In this document: positions 22,042 through 31,410 of the stretch, in pieces
Layout of the letters: each line of letters starts with the position of its first letter
Position numbering within the stretch: the stretch's first letter is position 1
Source: Burkholderiales bacterium
Lineage (GTDB): Bacteria; Pseudomonadota; Gammaproteobacteria; Burkholderiales; Usitatibacteraceae
Direction: 5' to 3'
Assembly: GCA_019634955.1 (NCBI GenBank)
Contig: JAHCAK010000016.1
Coordinates: 19,306-83,305, forward strand
DNA: 64,000 nucleotides
The notes under the pieces: generated by a model
Databases searched by the model: none
What the model saw: the letters and a program-made list of their open reading frames with translations, nothing else
Told to the model about the DNA's origin: nothing
Position numbers and translations under genes: made by a program

Positions 22042-24030
22042 ATGAAGCCGCACTCGCTCGCCGCCGCGATCCTCGCCGCCGCGGCCACCGCCGCATCCGC
22101 CTCGGCACCCGCCGACCCCGCCCAGCGCCCCCTCATCGCCACCTACGACGCCGCCGCCGTCACGCAGCGCTGCGAGGAGGGCATCGCGCACGCGAAGGCC
22201 CTGATCGCGGCCATGGAGGCGAAGAAGGGCGACGCGGGCTTCCTCGACGAGTGGAACCGCATCCAGGTCGCGATGGAGGACGTGGTGAACCCCATCTACC
22301 TGATGGGCAGCGTCCACCCCGACAAGGCGGTGCGCGACGCGGCCGACCCCTGCCTCACGAAGTACACGACGCTCTCCACCGAGCTCATGCAGAGCGAGAA
22401 GCTGTTCGCGCGCGCGAAGGCGGTGAAGCCCGGCAACGCCCACCAGGCCAAGCTCAAGAAGGACCTCATCGAGGGCTTCGAGGACACGGGCGTGGCCTTG
22501 CCCCCGGAGAAGAGGAAGCGCGCCAAGGAGATCTTCGACCGCCTCGAGGAGATCCGCCAGGCCTACGACAAGGCCGTGCGCGAGGACCCCGCGAAGGTCG
22601 TCGTCACGCCCGCCGAGATGGAGGGGATGCCCGAGGCCTACGTGAAGGCGCAGGAGGGCAAGAAGAACGCCGAGGGCAACTACGCCCTGGGCCTCGACTA
22701 CCCGACCTGGGTGCCGTTCATGGCCAACGCGAGGAGCGAGGAGGCGCGCAAGCGCTACTGGCTCGCCAAGCAGCGCGAGGGCGGCGCCGGGAACCTCGGG
22801 CGCCTGGACGAGATCTTCCGCCTGAGGAAGGAGCTCGCCGGCCTCTACGGCCTGCCGAGCTTCGCGCACTACACGCTGCGCCGCCGGATGGTGGAGAATC
22901 CGGAGACGGTGGCGAAGTTCCTCGGCGACGTGAAGGCCGCCGTGACGGAGCTGGAGAAGAAGGATGTCGCCGAGCTGCGCGCCGAGAAGGCGAAGTCGCT
23001 CGGCCGCCCCGTGGCCGAGGTCGCCCTCAACCGCTGGGACGTGGCCTACTGGCAGGAGCAGGTGAGGAAGACGCGCTACGCGATCGACCAGGAGAAGCTG
23101 CGCAAGTACTTCCCCACGGGCAAGGCGGTCGACTTCACGCTCGAGCTCTCGCAAACGCTCTACGGCGTGAAGTTCGCCGAGCGCAAGGTCCCCGTGTGGC
23201 ACCCGGACGTGCGCTACTTCGACGTGACGGACGCGAAGACCGGGGCGTTCCTCTCGGGGTTCTACCTCGACCTCTTCCCGCGCGAGGGCAAGTACAACCA
23301 CGCCGCCGCCTTCCCCGTGCGCGGGGTGTCGACGCTGGCGAGGCGCACGCCGATCTCCGTGCTCGTGACCAACTTCGACCGGCAGGGGCTCGACCACCGC
23401 GAGATGGAGACGCTCCTGCACGAGTTCGGCCACGTGCTGCACGGCGTGCTCTCGCGCACCACCTACAACTCGCACGCCGGCACCAGCACCCCGCGCGACT
23501 TCGTGGAAGCCCCCTCGCAGATGTTCGAGGAGTGGGTGCGCCGCGAGCAGCCGCTCTCCCTCTTCGCCAAGGTCTGCCCGGAGTGCCCGCGCCTCACGAA
23601 GGAGGAGATCGCCCGCCTGGAGGCCGCGCGCCGCTACGGGCAGGGCCTGCGCTACGCGCGGCAGTGGCTCTACGCCGCCTACGACATGGCGCTCTCCACG
23701 GACCCGCAGCCGGCGATGGCGCTGTGGAAGAAGATGGAGTCGGCCACGCCGCTGGGGCACGTGGAGGGGACGATGTTCCCGGCCTCGTTCTCGCACATCG
23801 CCGCGCACTACGCCTCGGGCTACTACGGCTACATGTGGTCGGAGGTGCTGGCGCTCGACATGCTCTCGAAGTTCCGCAAGGACATGCTCGACCCGAAGGT
23901 GGGGCACTTCTACCGCGACACCATCCTCGCGCAGGGCGGGCAGGTCGAGCCGGCCGCGATGGTGCGCAAGTTCCTCGGGCGCGAGCCCTCCAGCAAGGCC
24001 TTCTTCGCCGAGATCACCGGCAAGCGCTGA
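22042..24030 (+). CDS. Exported M3-family zinc oligopeptidase
   Basis: Metallopeptidase of the thimet oligopeptidase/PrlC family, 662 residues. The zinc site HEFGH is at 460-464, with the third ligand Glu489 in FVEAPSQMFEEW. A signal peptide is evident at residues 1-22 (AAAILAAAATAASASAPA), so unlike cytosolic OpdA/PrlC this enzyme should act in the periplasm. As last gene of the peptide-uptake operon, it probably trims peptides captured by the three binding proteins. AGGAGA precedes the ATG. Confidence 0.92.
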   Translation: MKPHSLAAAILAAAATAASASAPADPAQRPLIATYDAAAVTQRCEEGIAHAKALIAAMEAKKGDAGFLDEWNRIQVAMEDVVNPIYLMGSVHPDKAVRDAADPCLTKYTTLSTELMQSEKLFARAKAVKPGNAHQAKLKKDLIEGFEDTGVALPPEKRKRAKEIFDRLEEIRQAYDKAVREDPAKVVVTPAEMEGMPEAYVKAQEGKKNAEGNYALGLDYPTWVPFMANARSEEARKRYWLAKQREGGAGNLGRLDEIFRLRKELAGLYGLPSFAHYTLRRRMVENPETVAKFLGDVKAAVTELEKKDVAELRAEKAKSLGRPVAEVALNRWDVAYWQEQVRKTRYAIDQEKLRKYFPTGKAVDFTLELSQTLYGVKFAERKVPVWHPDVRYFDVTDAKTGAFLSGFYLDLFPREGKYNHAAAFPVRGVSTLARRTPISVLVTNFDRQGLDHREMETLLHEFGHVLHGVLSRTTYNSHAGTSTPRDFVEAPSQMFEEWVRREQPLSLFAKVCPECPRLTKEEIARLEAARRYGQGLRYARQWLYAAYDMALSTDPQPAMALWKKMESATPLGHVEGTMFPASFSHIAAHYASGYYGYMWSEVLALDMLSKFRKDMLDPKVGHFYRDTILAQGGQVEPAAMVRKFLGREPSSKAFFAEITGKR

Positions 24031-24053
24031 GGGCGGCAATCACCTGCGCGGGG

Positions 24054-24073
24054 CGGGGGCTTTCGGGCCCCCG
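24054..24073 (+). terminator. Possible terminator after the peptide operon
   Basis: A 7-base-pair GC hairpin (CGGGGGC with GCCCCCG) with a six-base loop, 24 bases after the peptidase stop. It has no clean T-run after it, so it may be a weak or Rho-assisted terminator. The sodB -10 box follows directly. Confidence 0.35.
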
Positions 24074-24080
24074 TTCGCCT

Positions 24081-24086
24081 TATAAT
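24081..24086 (+). promoter_or_regulatory. -10 box of sodB
   Basis: A perfect TATAAT, 38 bases before the sodB ATG. No recognisable -35 and no evident Fur or OxyR site was found by eye. Confidence 0.5.
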
Positions 24087-24124
24087 TTCCCCTTCCCCGA
24101 AGACCTTTCCCCCGGAGACCTCCC

Positions 24125-24718
24125 ATGTTCACGCTGATGGCGCTTCCCTACGCGGACAACGCGCTCGCCCCGATCATCACGCCCAACACGATCGGCTTCC
24201 ACCACGGCAAGCACCACAAGACCTACGTGGACAACCTGAACAACCTGGTGAAGGGCACGGACCTCGAGGGCAAGTCGCTCGAGGAGATCGTGAAGGCCAC
24301 GGCCGGCAAGCCCGACAAGGCGCCGCTCTTCAACAACGCCGCGCAGATCTGGAACCACGACTTCTACTGGAAGAGCATGAAGCCGAACGGCGGCGGCGCG
24401 CCCACGGGCAGGCTCGCCGACGCGATCAACGCCTCCTTCGGCAGCTTCGAGGAGTTCAGGAAGCAGATGTCGGCCACCACCGTCTCGCAGTTCGGCAGCG
24501 GCTGGGGCTGGCTCGTGGCGGACGCGGCCGGCGCCCTCAAGGTGGTGAAGACCGGCAACGCCGAGGTGCCCTTCACGCAGGGCCTGAAGCCGCTCCTCAC
24601 GATCGACGTCTGGGAGCACGCCTACTACCTCGACCACCAGAACCGGCGCGCGGACTACGTGAACGCCGTGATCGACAAGCTCGTCAACTGGGAATTCGCG
24701 GCGGCGAACCTGGGCTGA
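24125..24718 (+). CDS. sodB: Superoxide dismutase (Fe type)
   Basis: Dismutates superoxide to oxygen and hydrogen peroxide; 197 residues. Metal ligands are visible: His26 in [15 protein letters not shown], the His in [12 protein letters not shown], and Asp and His in [12 protein letters not shown]. The [14 protein letters not shown] and QFGSGWGWL segments favour the iron enzyme, as in E. coli SodB. It has no signal peptide, so it is cytoplasmic. It has its own promoter, and its stop codon directly abuts the stop of the convergent mltD gene. Confidence 0.95.
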   Translation: MFTLMALPYADNALAPIITPNTIGFHHGKHHKTYVDNLNNLVKGTDLEGKSLEEIVKATAGKPDKAPLFNNAAQIWNHDFYWKSMKPNGGGAPTGRLADAINASFGSFEEFRKQMSATTVSQFGSGWGWLVADAAGALKVVKTGNAEVPFTQGLKPLLTIDVWEHAYYLDHQNRRADYVNAVIDKLVNWEFAAANLG

Positions 24719-26095
24719 TCACTGCACCCGCAGCCGAAGCCCCGGCTGGATCACGGCCCGCGCGGACAGGTTGTTGAGGTGCAGCAGGTCGGGAACGGCG
24801 CGGCCGAACTGGCGGGCGATGCCGTAGAGCGTGTCGCCGGCCTTGACCACGTAGAAGGCGGTGGAGCGCTTCTCCGCGGCCGGCGCCGGCGCCGGGACCG
24901 CGTGCGCGGACGCCTTTGCCTGCGGTGACGCGGGCGAGGGCGCGGCCGCCGCGACCTGCACGGGCGCCTTGCCGCGGCCCGGCACGAGGATCGGCTGCGA
25001 CGCGGTGAGCCGCCCCTTCCTGTTCACCTGCAGGTTGTTCACCTGCTTGAGCGTCGCCGGCGACATCCCGTAGCGCTTCGCGATGGCGTGGAGCGACTCG
25101 CCCTTCTTGCCCTGGATCGTGTTCCAGGTGACGAGCGGCTGGTCCCAGGCCTCGAGGTTCTCGCGGAAAGCCTCCGCCTTGTCCGCGGGCACCACGAGCA
25201 CCCCCGTGGGCACCACCGCCACCGGCTTGTTGTGGGCCGGGTTGAGGGCGATGAACTCTTCCTCCGGCATGCCGGCGAGCTTCGCGGCGAGCTTCACGTC
25301 GATCTTCGGCGGCGCCTCGACCGTCGTGAAGTAGGGCTGGTCCGGGATCGACTCGAGGTCGATGCCGTAGAGCGTGGGCGCGAGCACGATGTTCTTCACC
25401 GCCATGAGCTTGGGCACGTAGTTCACCGTCTCGGGCGGGAGCCTGAGGCTCAGGTAGTCCGTGGGCAGGCCCTTCCTCTGGTTCGCGGCGATGGCGCGCC
25501 CCACGCAGCCCTCGCCGCAGTTGTAGGCCGCGAGTGCCAGCTCCCACTCGCCGAACATGTCGTACAGGCGCTGCAGGTAGTTGAGCGCGGCGTCGGTGGC
25601 GGCGACGATGTCGCGGCGGTTGTCCTTCCAGTGGTCCTGCGCGAGGCCGTAGTTCTTGCCGGTCGACGGGATGAACTGCCACAGGCCCGAGGCGCGCGAG
25701 CGCGAATAGGCGTGCGGGTTGAAGGCGCTCTCCACGACCGGCAGCAGCGCGATCTCCGTGGGCATGCCGCGCTTCTCCACTTCCTCGACGATGTGGTGCA
25801 GGTAGCGGCTGCCACGGTCGACGAAGCGCTTGATGTAGTCCGGCCGGCCGGAGTACCACGCCTCGTGCTCGTGGACGAGCGGGGATTCGAGCGGGTCGAG
25901 GAGGAAGCCCTTGCGGATGCGCTGCCAGAGGTCCGGGTCGGGGAGGGGGACATCCGGTTCCTCGAACGCATCGGGAAGCGCTGCGCGGGGGGGCGACGGG
26001 GCGGCCGGCGGGGTGGCCAGGGCGCCGGTCGCGGCCAAGGCCGCCACCAGCGGGATCCACTTGAGACTCCGCTTCCACGCCATATTCTTAAGCAT
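24719..26095 (-). CDS. mltD: Membrane-bound lytic murein transglycosylase D-like protein with LysM repeats
   Basis: A 458-residue exported muramidase. The signal sequence covers about residues 8-28. The goose-lysozyme-like SLT domain follows, with catalytic Glu122 in PVVESAFNPHAYSRSRASGLWQF and the downstream LALAAYNCGEG block. Two LysM domains (roughly 338-382 and 410-457) bind peptidoglycan and are separated by a Pro/Ala linker. No lipobox is obvious, unlike E. coli MltD. An AGGAAACA site precedes the ATG. It lies 54 bases downstream of tldE on the same strand and may be co-transcribed. Confidence 0.92.
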   Translation of the reverse strand: MLKNMAWKRSLKWIPLVAALAATGALATPPAAPSPPRAALPDAFEEPDVPLPDPDLWQRIRKGFLLDPLESPLVHEHEAWYSGRPDYIKRFVDRGSRYLHHIVEEVEKRGMPTEIALLPVVESAFNPHAYSRSRASGLWQFIPSTGKNYGLAQDHWKDNRRDIVAATDAALNYLQRLYDMFGEWELALAAYNCGEGCVGRAIAANQRKGLPTDYLSLRLPPETVNYVPKLMAVKNIVLAPTLYGIDLESIPDQPYFTTVEAPPKIDVKLAAKLAGMPEEEFIALNPAHNKPVAVVPTGVLVVPADKAEAFRENLEAWDQPLVTWNTIQGKKGESLHAIAKRYGMSPATLKQVNNLQVNRKGRLTASQPILVPGRGKAPVQVAAAAPSPASPQAKASAHAVPAPAPAAEKRSTAFYVVKAGDTLYGIARQFGRAVPDLLHLNNLSARAVIQPGLRLRVQ

Positions 26096-26149
26096 TGTTT
26101 CCTATGGGTTTTTTAATGCTACGCCCAAGGCGCGGCGGGGTCAATTCGG

Positions 26150-27472
26150 CTACAGCACCAGCGCGAAGTCGCGCAGCAGGGCACCCGGCAGGCGCATCGA
26201 GGCGGTGTTCCTCGCGCCGTAGGTGCCGCCCTGCAGGATGAGCTCGCGCTCTCGCGTGAGCGCCTCCAGCTGCGAGCCGAGGATGCGGAAGGCCGAATCG
26301 TCGAAGCGCATCACGTCGATGGGCTGGCGGATCTCGCCGCCTTCCACCCAGAACGAGGCGAAGCGCGTCATCCCGGTGAGCCGGCAGGCCGCGCGGTCGG
26401 AGAAGTTGAGGTACCAGAGGTTGCCCACGTAGATGCCACGGTCGAGGGCTTGGAGCACCTGCGCGCCCGGGAGTTCGCCGGCGGCGAGGTCCAGCGATTC
26501 CGGCACCTCCTCCGCGTTGGCGCCGTTGGTCGCGACTCCGTACTCCTTCGCCGAGCGCGGCGAGGCGAGCGCGTCGCCCAGCGCGCCCGCGCGGATGAGC
26601 TCCACTCGCCCCGGCCGCACGAAGCCCTCGCGCTGGAAGCCGGCCGCGAGCCCCTCGGCGGTATTCTCGGCAATGGTCACGCGCGGGTCGAAGCGGTCGC
26701 GTCCGTCGGCGAGCCGCATGAGCGGGCTCTGCTTGGTGCGCTGGCTCTTCAGGCCGAAGCCGCCCCAGCAGAGCATGCCCACCACGTCCTCCATCGCCGC
26801 CGGCGAGAGGTAGGCGCGGTAGCCGCCGGGCGAGAGCGCGCGCGCCGGCCGCCCGAGGAGCGCGAGCTGGTCGCGCGCGAAGCCCATCCGGCGCGCGAAG
26901 TCGTCCGCCTCCCAGCGCGAGCCCGAGTAGGAGGTCTTCACCGCCTTGTCGCGGTCGTGGTACAGGCACCACTCGAAGCTGAAGTTGTCCACGCGCTGCC
27001 AGTTGCGCTGGCCCAGCGAGTTGGCGAAGCCCTCGTGGATGGGCCCGCCGGCGTAGTGCCCGACGAGATCCAGCCCCCGGCCTGCCTCGAGCGCCGCGTC
27101 GATCACCACGGCGGCGTCCGGGACCGCCCCCACGGACTCGCGCGCCGTGTTCACGGGCGACTCCGCGTAGAGGAGGTAGGGGTCCGCCGGGGCGTCGGCG
27201 ACGGCGTCGCGCAGCAGCGCGAGCATCGCCTTCAGCTGGTCGCGATCGGCGGCGGGGCTCCCCGAGAGCGTCGCCGCCGCGTCGACGCGCCGCCCGTCGC
27301 GGATCAGCGTGAGGGTCCACCGCGCCTGCCGCACGCTGGTGGCCTGCCGCACGGCGCTGCGGTTGAAGCGGATGAAGTCCGACTCCTCCGCCGCGAAGTG
27401 CGAGGCGATCACCTCGCCCGCCCCCGCCAGCGACTGCACGTAGCCGGCCAGGTCGAAAAAGTGCTCCTTCAT
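26150..27472 (-). CDS. TldE/PmbA-like metalloprotease partner subunit
   Basis: A 440-residue protein of the TldD/PmbA superfamily without the HExxxH zinc motif, matching the non-catalytic TldE-type partner. In known systems TldD and TldE form a heterodimeric protease that processes unfolded peptides or antitoxins. It starts two bases after the TldD-like stop, so equimolar synthesis is likely. Assignment as partner rests on pairing and domain family; these sequences are divergent from E. coli TldE, so the substrate is unknown. Confidence 0.85.
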   Translation of the reverse strand: MKEHFFDLAGYVQSLAGAGEVIASHFAAEESDFIRFNRSAVRQATSVRQARWTLTLIRDGRRVDAAATLSGSPAADRDQLKAMLALLRDAVADAPADPYLLYAESPVNTARESVGAVPDAAVVIDAALEAGRGLDLVGHYAGGPIHEGFANSLGQRNWQRVDNFSFEWCLYHDRDKAVKTSYSGSRWEADDFARRMGFARDQLALLGRPARALSPGGYRAYLSPAAMEDVVGMLCWGGFGLKSQRTKQSPLMRLADGRDRFDPRVTIAENTAEGLAAGFQREGFVRPGRVELIRAGALGDALASPRSAKEYGVATNGANAEEVPESLDLAAGELPGAQVLQALDRGIYVGNLWYLNFSDRAACRLTGMTRFASFWVEGGEIRQPIDVMRFDDSAFRILGSQLEALTRERELILQGGTYGARNTASMRLPGALLRDFALVL

Positions 27473-27474
27473 CG

Positions 27475-28917
27475 TCAAGCCGCGCCGCCGAAGACTTCGA
27501 CGCCGGCGAAGCGGCAGGCGGGGGAGGCGTGGCCCACGCGGATCGCCTGGTTGGGCTCGCCCTTGCCGCAGAAGGGCGTGCCCAGCACTTCCACGGTGGC
27601 GGCATCGCCCACGCCGGTGAGCGAGCGCCAGAAGGTGGCGGAGATGCCGCGGTAGTTGGGGTTTCGCACCACCTCGGCGAGCCTGCCGCCGCGGATCATG
27701 CGGCCCCACTCGCAGCCGAACTGGAACTTGTTGCGCGAGTCGTCGATGGACCACGAGACGTTGGTGCGCATCATCACGCCGTGCTCGATGCCGGCGACGA
27801 GCTCCTCCAGCGAGGAGGCGCCCGGCTCGATGTTGAGGTTGGCCATGCGGTCGATGGGCGGGCGGTTCCAGGCGCAGGAACGGGTGTTGGCCACGCCCGC
27901 GATGCCGGCGCGCGCCTGCGAGACCGCGCCGCCCAGCGGCCGCTCGAGGATGCCCCGGCGGATGAGGAACTGCCGCTCGGCGGCGAGCCCGTCGTCGTCC
28001 CAGCCGTAGGAGGCGTACTCGCCGGGGCGCGCGGGGTCGAAAGTCACGTCGAGCAGCTCCGAGCCGTAGCGGTAGGTGCCGAACATGTCGAGCGTGACGA
28101 AGCTCGTGCCGGCGAAGTTCCTCTCGTCGCCGAGGATGCGGTCGAGCTCCAGCGGGTGGCCGATCGACTCGTGGATCTGCAGCATCATCTGGTCGGGCAT
28201 GAGCAGCACGTCCATCTTCCCGGTGGGGCAGTTGGGCGCGGCCAGGAGCTCCAGCGCCCCCTCGGCGACGGCGCGGCCGCTGCCCGCGAGGCCGAACGCG
28301 TCGAGCACCTCGAGGCCGCCTTGCCGGCAGAAGCCGTTGCCGCGGCCGCCGTGGGTGCGCGTCTGCGTGATGCCGTCGGCGTGCGCCGTGGCGGACATGT
28401 TCGGCACGAGGAAGTGGAACTCCTGCTCGACCTCGCCGCCGTCGGCCGTGACGTAGGCGGCGCGCGTGCGCGTGGTCCACAGGTTCGCCTCCCAGTCGAC
28501 GATGCGCGGGTCGATGCGGCACTGCCGCGCCTCCGCGGCCAGCAGCTCGACCTTCTCGCGGCGCGTGAGCCGGGCGGGGTCGTCGGCGACCGCGGTGGCG
28601 AAGCGCCCGGCCGGCCGCGGCATCGCGATCCGGCCGTAGTCGGTGACGGCGCGCCCGGCCGTGAGCGCCGCCAGGCGCTTCGCGCGCATCGCCGCCTCGC
28701 GCAGCCCCGCCGGCGTGAGGTCGCTCGTGGCCGCGTAGCCGAGGCCGCCCTTGTCGATCACGGTCACCATCGCGCCGCGGTCGGTCGCGAGTTGCGGGGG
28801 CTCGGGGACGTCCTGGCGGACGGTGAGGATCTCTGAGGTTTCCTCCATGAAGCGCAAGGCGCAGAAATCGACAGCCGGGGCAACCGCCCTGAATTCGCGC
28901 GCGAGGGTTTCGATCAT
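27475..28917 (-). CDS. TldD-like zinc metalloprotease
   Basis: A 480-residue member of the TldD/PmbA superfamily and the catalytic half of the pair with the downstream gene. The zinc-binding HESIGH motif (HExxxH) is at residues 249-254. The C-terminal part contains the family region around ANTRSCAWNRPPIDRMANLNIEPG. I chose ATG 28917 (MIETLAREFRAV); the frame is open 52 codons further, but that part covers a repeat-rich intergenic region. The substrate in this organism is unknown. Confidence 0.87.
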   Translation of the reverse strand: MIETLAREFRAVAPAVDFCALRFMEETSEILTVRQDVPEPPQLATDRGAMVTVIDKGGLGYAATSDLTPAGLREAAMRAKRLAALTAGRAVTDYGRIAMPRPAGRFATAVADDPARLTRREKVELLAAEARQCRIDPRIVDWEANLWTTRTRAAYVTADGGEVEQEFHFLVPNMSATAHADGITQTRTHGGRGNGFCRQGGLEVLDAFGLAGSGRAVAEGALELLAAPNCPTGKMDVLLMPDQMMLQIHESIGHPLELDRILGDERNFAGTSFVTLDMFGTYRYGSELLDVTFDPARPGEYASYGWDDDGLAAERQFLIRRGILERPLGGAVSQARAGIAGVANTRSCAWNRPPIDRMANLNIEPGASSLEELVAGIEHGVMMRTNVSWSIDDSRNKFQFGCEWGRMIRGGRLAEVVRNPNYRGISATFWRSLTGVGDAATVEVLGTPFCGKGEPNQAIRVGHASPACRFAGVEVFGGAA

Positions 28918-29319
28918 CGGGGCTCCGGCTGATGTGAAGCGGCCGCCTTGCGGCGGCCTTGGCCGGCATTTTACCCCGGAGTTCGGGCCCACCTCCCGCG
29001 CGGCGTGCAAACGCCGCCCTGCCGCCGCGAGGCGGCCCCGTTCTTTCGGCCGGGGCCCCGATGATCGACCCACGCGCGTCGATCAGGATGGAGGCACATC
29101 GTCGTGCAGGGAGGCGGCGTCGAGCGAAGGGCCGCCCGGGAGGCCGGGGAGGTGTGGTGTGGCTCGGATTCTGGTTTTCGGCCGACTTCAATTCCCTCCG
29201 AAGTCGTCACCCCCGCCTATGTCTCGAAGCCCCCGAAGCTGTCGCCCGGCGCCCCTTCGCTCGGCCGAAAACCAGAAACGAGCCACACCACACCTCCCCG
29301 GCCCGAAAACCGGGGGACT
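28918..29319. other. 402-base intergenic region with structured DNA
   Basis: No convincing gene. The region is rich in dyads, including CGGCCGCC/GGCGGCC at about 28938 and GATCGAC/GTCGATC near 29064-29084, and contains the long inverted repeat at 29142-29303. Open frames exist on both strands but have no ribosome sites and are low-complexity. Confidence 0.6.
29142..29303. repeat. Long imperfect inverted repeat (about 42-base arms)
   Basis: The left arm 29142-29183 (starts GGCCGGGGAGGTGTGGTGTG) and the right arm 29263-29303 are reverse complements. They differ by two mismatches and one extra base. The 79-base spacer contains its own smaller dyad (GACTTC...GAAGTC). No transposase is adjacent. 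It resembles a small non-autonomous element or a structured transcript end. Confidence 0.85.
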
Positions 29320-29817
29320 TCACCTCCGGGCAGGCCAGCCATTCGCAAACGCGGTGAACTCCGGCTCCGTCATGCGCACGAGTTCCCACTCCGGCAACAC
29401 CCGGCCTCCAAGCGACTCGTAGAACCGGATCGACGGCTCGTTCCAGTCCAGCACCCGCCACTCGAAGCGCCCGCACCCGCGCTCGACGCAGAGCTGCGCG
29501 AGGTGGCGCAGCATGGCCTTGCCGATGCCGTGGCCGCGGTGCGCGGGCTCGACGAAGACGTCCTCGAGGTAGAGGCCGGGCTTGGCGAGGAAGGTGGAGA
29601 AGGTGGTGAAGAAGAGCGCGAAGCCCACCGCGCGCCCGCCGCGCTCGGCGAGGATGGCCTCGGCCGCGGGGCGCGGGCCGAAGAGGGCGCGCTCGAGGTC
29701 GGCGGCGGTGCCCACCTTCTGGTGCGCGAGCTTCTCGTAGACGGCGAGTTCGTGGACGAGGCGGTCGATCTCGCCGCAGTCGGCGGGCGCGGCGGGCCGC
29801 AGGAGGAATTCGGGCAT
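29320..29817 (-). CDS. GNAT family N-acetyltransferase
   Basis: A 165-residue GCN5-related acetyltransferase. The acetyl-CoA-binding motif is clear (LEDVFVEPAHRGHGIGKAML, around 84-103), followed by WNEPSIRFYESLG. Overall layout resembles diamine/spermidine N-acetyltransferases, but the acceptor substrate cannot be read from sequence. Its stop is 17 bases from the right arm of the long inverted repeat. The upstream gene gloB ends only nine bases before it on the same strand, so the two may be co-transcribed. Confidence 0.88.
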   Translation of the reverse strand: MPEFLLRPAAPADCGEIDRLVHELAVYEKLAHQKVGTAADLERALFGPRPAAEAILAERGGRAVGFALFFTTFSTFLAKPGLYLEDVFVEPAHRGHGIGKAMLRHLAQLCVERGCGRFEWRVLDWNEPSIRFYESLGGRVLPEWELVRMTEPEFTAFANGWPARR

Positions 29818-29826
29818 GGCGGGTCT

Positions 29827-30600
29827 CTAGCGGAAGGTGTTCTTCCACTCGCGCACGGCGGTGAAGACCTCGACCGGTGTCGCGAGCGCGCGCCCGGCGT
29901 GGCGCGAGGCGGAAGCGATCACCTCGGGCGAGGCCCAGCGCAGGAAGGGGTTGGTGGCCCGCTCGTCGGCGATCGTGCAGGGCAGCGTCGGGCGCCCGGC
30001 CGCGCGCGCGGCGGCGTCCCGCTCGCTGCGCTCGAAGAGCGCGGCGTTGCCGGGCTCCACGGCGAGGGCGAAGCGGATGTTGGACATCGTGTACTCGTGG
30101 GCGCAGTAGACGCGCGTGGCGGGCGGCAGCGCCGCGAGCTTCGCGAGGGAAGCGACCATCTGCGCCGGCGTGCCCTCGAAGAGGCGCCCGCAGCCGCAGG
30201 CGAAGAGCGTGTCGCCGCAGAACACGAGCCCGTCGCCGGCGTAGGCGATGTGGCCGCGCGTGTGGCCGGGGACCTCGAGGACGGAAAGCGCGGGCCCGAG
30301 CCCCGGCACGGTGATGCGGTCGCCCTCCGCGAGCCGGTGCGTGAGGCCGTCGATCTTCTCGCCGGCGGGGCCGTACACGGGGCAGCGCCACCGGCCGGCC
30401 AGCCACTCGACCCCGCCCACGTGGTCGCCGTGGTGGTGGGTCACGAGGATGGCGGAGAGCGCCAGGCCGCGGGCTTCGAGGAAGGCCTGCACGGGGGCCT
30501 CGTCGCCGGGGTCGACCACGGCGGCGTGGCGGCCGTCCTCGGCCACCCAGAGATAGTTGTCCTCGAAGGCCGGGACGGGATGGACCTGCACCTGCGTCAT
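29827..30600 (-). CDS. gloB: Hydroxyacylglutathione hydrolase (glyoxalase II)
   Basis: Metallo-beta-lactamase-fold thiolesterase of 257 residues that hydrolyses S-lactoylglutathione to lactate in methylglyoxal detoxification. The zinc motif [10 protein letters not shown], the downstream [11 protein letters not shown] and [18 protein letters not shown] are diagnostic. The C-terminal domain with [13 protein letters not shown] binds glutathione. It is divergent from the methyltransferase-rnhA-dnaQ run, a neighbourhood conserved in many proteobacteria. Confidence 0.95.
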   Translation of the reverse strand: MTQVQVHPVPAFEDNYLWVAEDGRHAAVVDPGDEAPVQAFLEARGLALSAILVTHHHGDHVGGVEWLAGRWRCPVYGPAGEKIDGLTHRLAEGDRITVPGLGPALSVLEVPGHTRGHIAYAGDGLVFCGDTLFACGCGRLFEGTPAQMVASLAKLAALPPATRVYCAHEYTMSNIRFALAVEPGNAALFERSERDAAARAAGRPTLPCTIADERATNPFLRWASPEVIASASRHAGRALATPVEVFTAVREWKNTFR

Positions 30601-30645
30601 TTCGCGTTTCCCGTTCGGGTCCTGCACCCGGGAGGCCGAGTCTAT

Positions 30646-30651
30646 TAGAAT
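30646..30651 (+). promoter_or_regulatory. -10 box directly before methyltransferase (leaderless?)
   Basis: TAGAAT followed by only six bases and then the ATG at 30658. Transcription from this box would start at or within a base of the A of ATG, so the mRNA would lack a ribosome-binding site. No Shine-Dalgarno is present. Confidence 0.5.
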
Positions 30652-30657
30652 TGCCGC

Positions 30658-31410
30658 ATGACGACCAACCCGCTCGCCGACTGGTTCGCGACGCCGCTGG
30701 GGGCCTACCTCCTGGCCAAGGAGCGCGCGTACCTCGACGACGTGACCCCGGACATCTTCGGCTTCCACGCGCTGCAGCTGGGGCTGCCGCAGTTCGACCT
30801 GCTGCGCGAGAACCGCATCACGCACCGCATGCGCGTCGACGCGGGGGGCGAGGCGACGCTGCGCGCCAAGGGCACGGAGCTGCCCATCGCCACGCAGTCG
30901 ATCGACCTGGCGCTGCTGCCGCACGTGCTGGAGTTCGCCGAGGACCCGCACGCGATCCTGCGCGAGGTCGACCGCGTGATGATGCCCGAGGGGCGGATCG
31001 TCATCCTCGGCTTCAACCCGTGGAGCCTGTGGGGCCTGCGCAGCGCGCTGGGCCCGAGGCGCCACGAGACGCCCTGGAACGGCAAGTTCGTCTCGCTCTT
31101 GCGCGTGAAGGACTGGCTCTCGCTCCTGGGATTCGAGGTCTCCGCCGGCCGGCTCGTCTGCTACGTGCCGCCGGTGAAATCGGACAAGTGGCTCGAGCGC
31201 CTCGCCTTCATGGAGCCCGCCGGCGATCGCTGGTGGGCCGTGGGCGGCGCGGTCTACATGCTGCAGGCCATCAAGCGCGTGCGCGGCGTGCGCCTCCTCA
31301 CGCCCGCGTGGCAGGAGGCGGTCGCGCGCGAGAAGCGCGTGGCGCTCGCCGCCAAGCGCGAGGGGGCGGCCGGGCACCAGCGGGCGGGGTCCCTGAAGAT
31401 CGTCAAGTGA
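30658..31410 (+). CDS. Class I SAM-dependent methyltransferase
   Basis: A 250-residue protein with a methyltransferase type-11-like core. [47 protein letters not shown] holds the post-II and motif III blocks. The usual glycine-rich motif I is degenerate, so cofactor binding is inferred from the fold rather than seen. This gene is typically found between gloB and rnhA in betaproteobacteria; its substrate is not established. Its TGA overlaps the rnhA GTG start (GTGA). Confidence 0.85.
   Translation: MTTNPLADWFATPLGAYLLAKERAYLDDVTPDIFGFHALQLGLPQFDLLRENRITHRMRVDAGGEATLRAKGTELPIATQSIDLALLPHVLEFAEDPHAILREVDRVMMPEGRIVILGFNPWSLWGLRSALGPRRHETPWNGKFVSLLRVKDWLSLLGFEVSAGRLVCYVPPVKSDKWLERLAFMEPAGDRWWAVGGAVYMLQAIKRVRGVRLLTPAWQEAVAREKRVALAAKREGAAGHQRAGSLKIVK

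Noticed and set aside
26150..29191. A 1013-codon minus-strand frame joining upstream sequence to the TldE-like protein
   Set aside because: The upstream half is a shadow of the TldD-like gene and of the inverted repeat; the true TldE start at 27472 directly follows the TldD stop.
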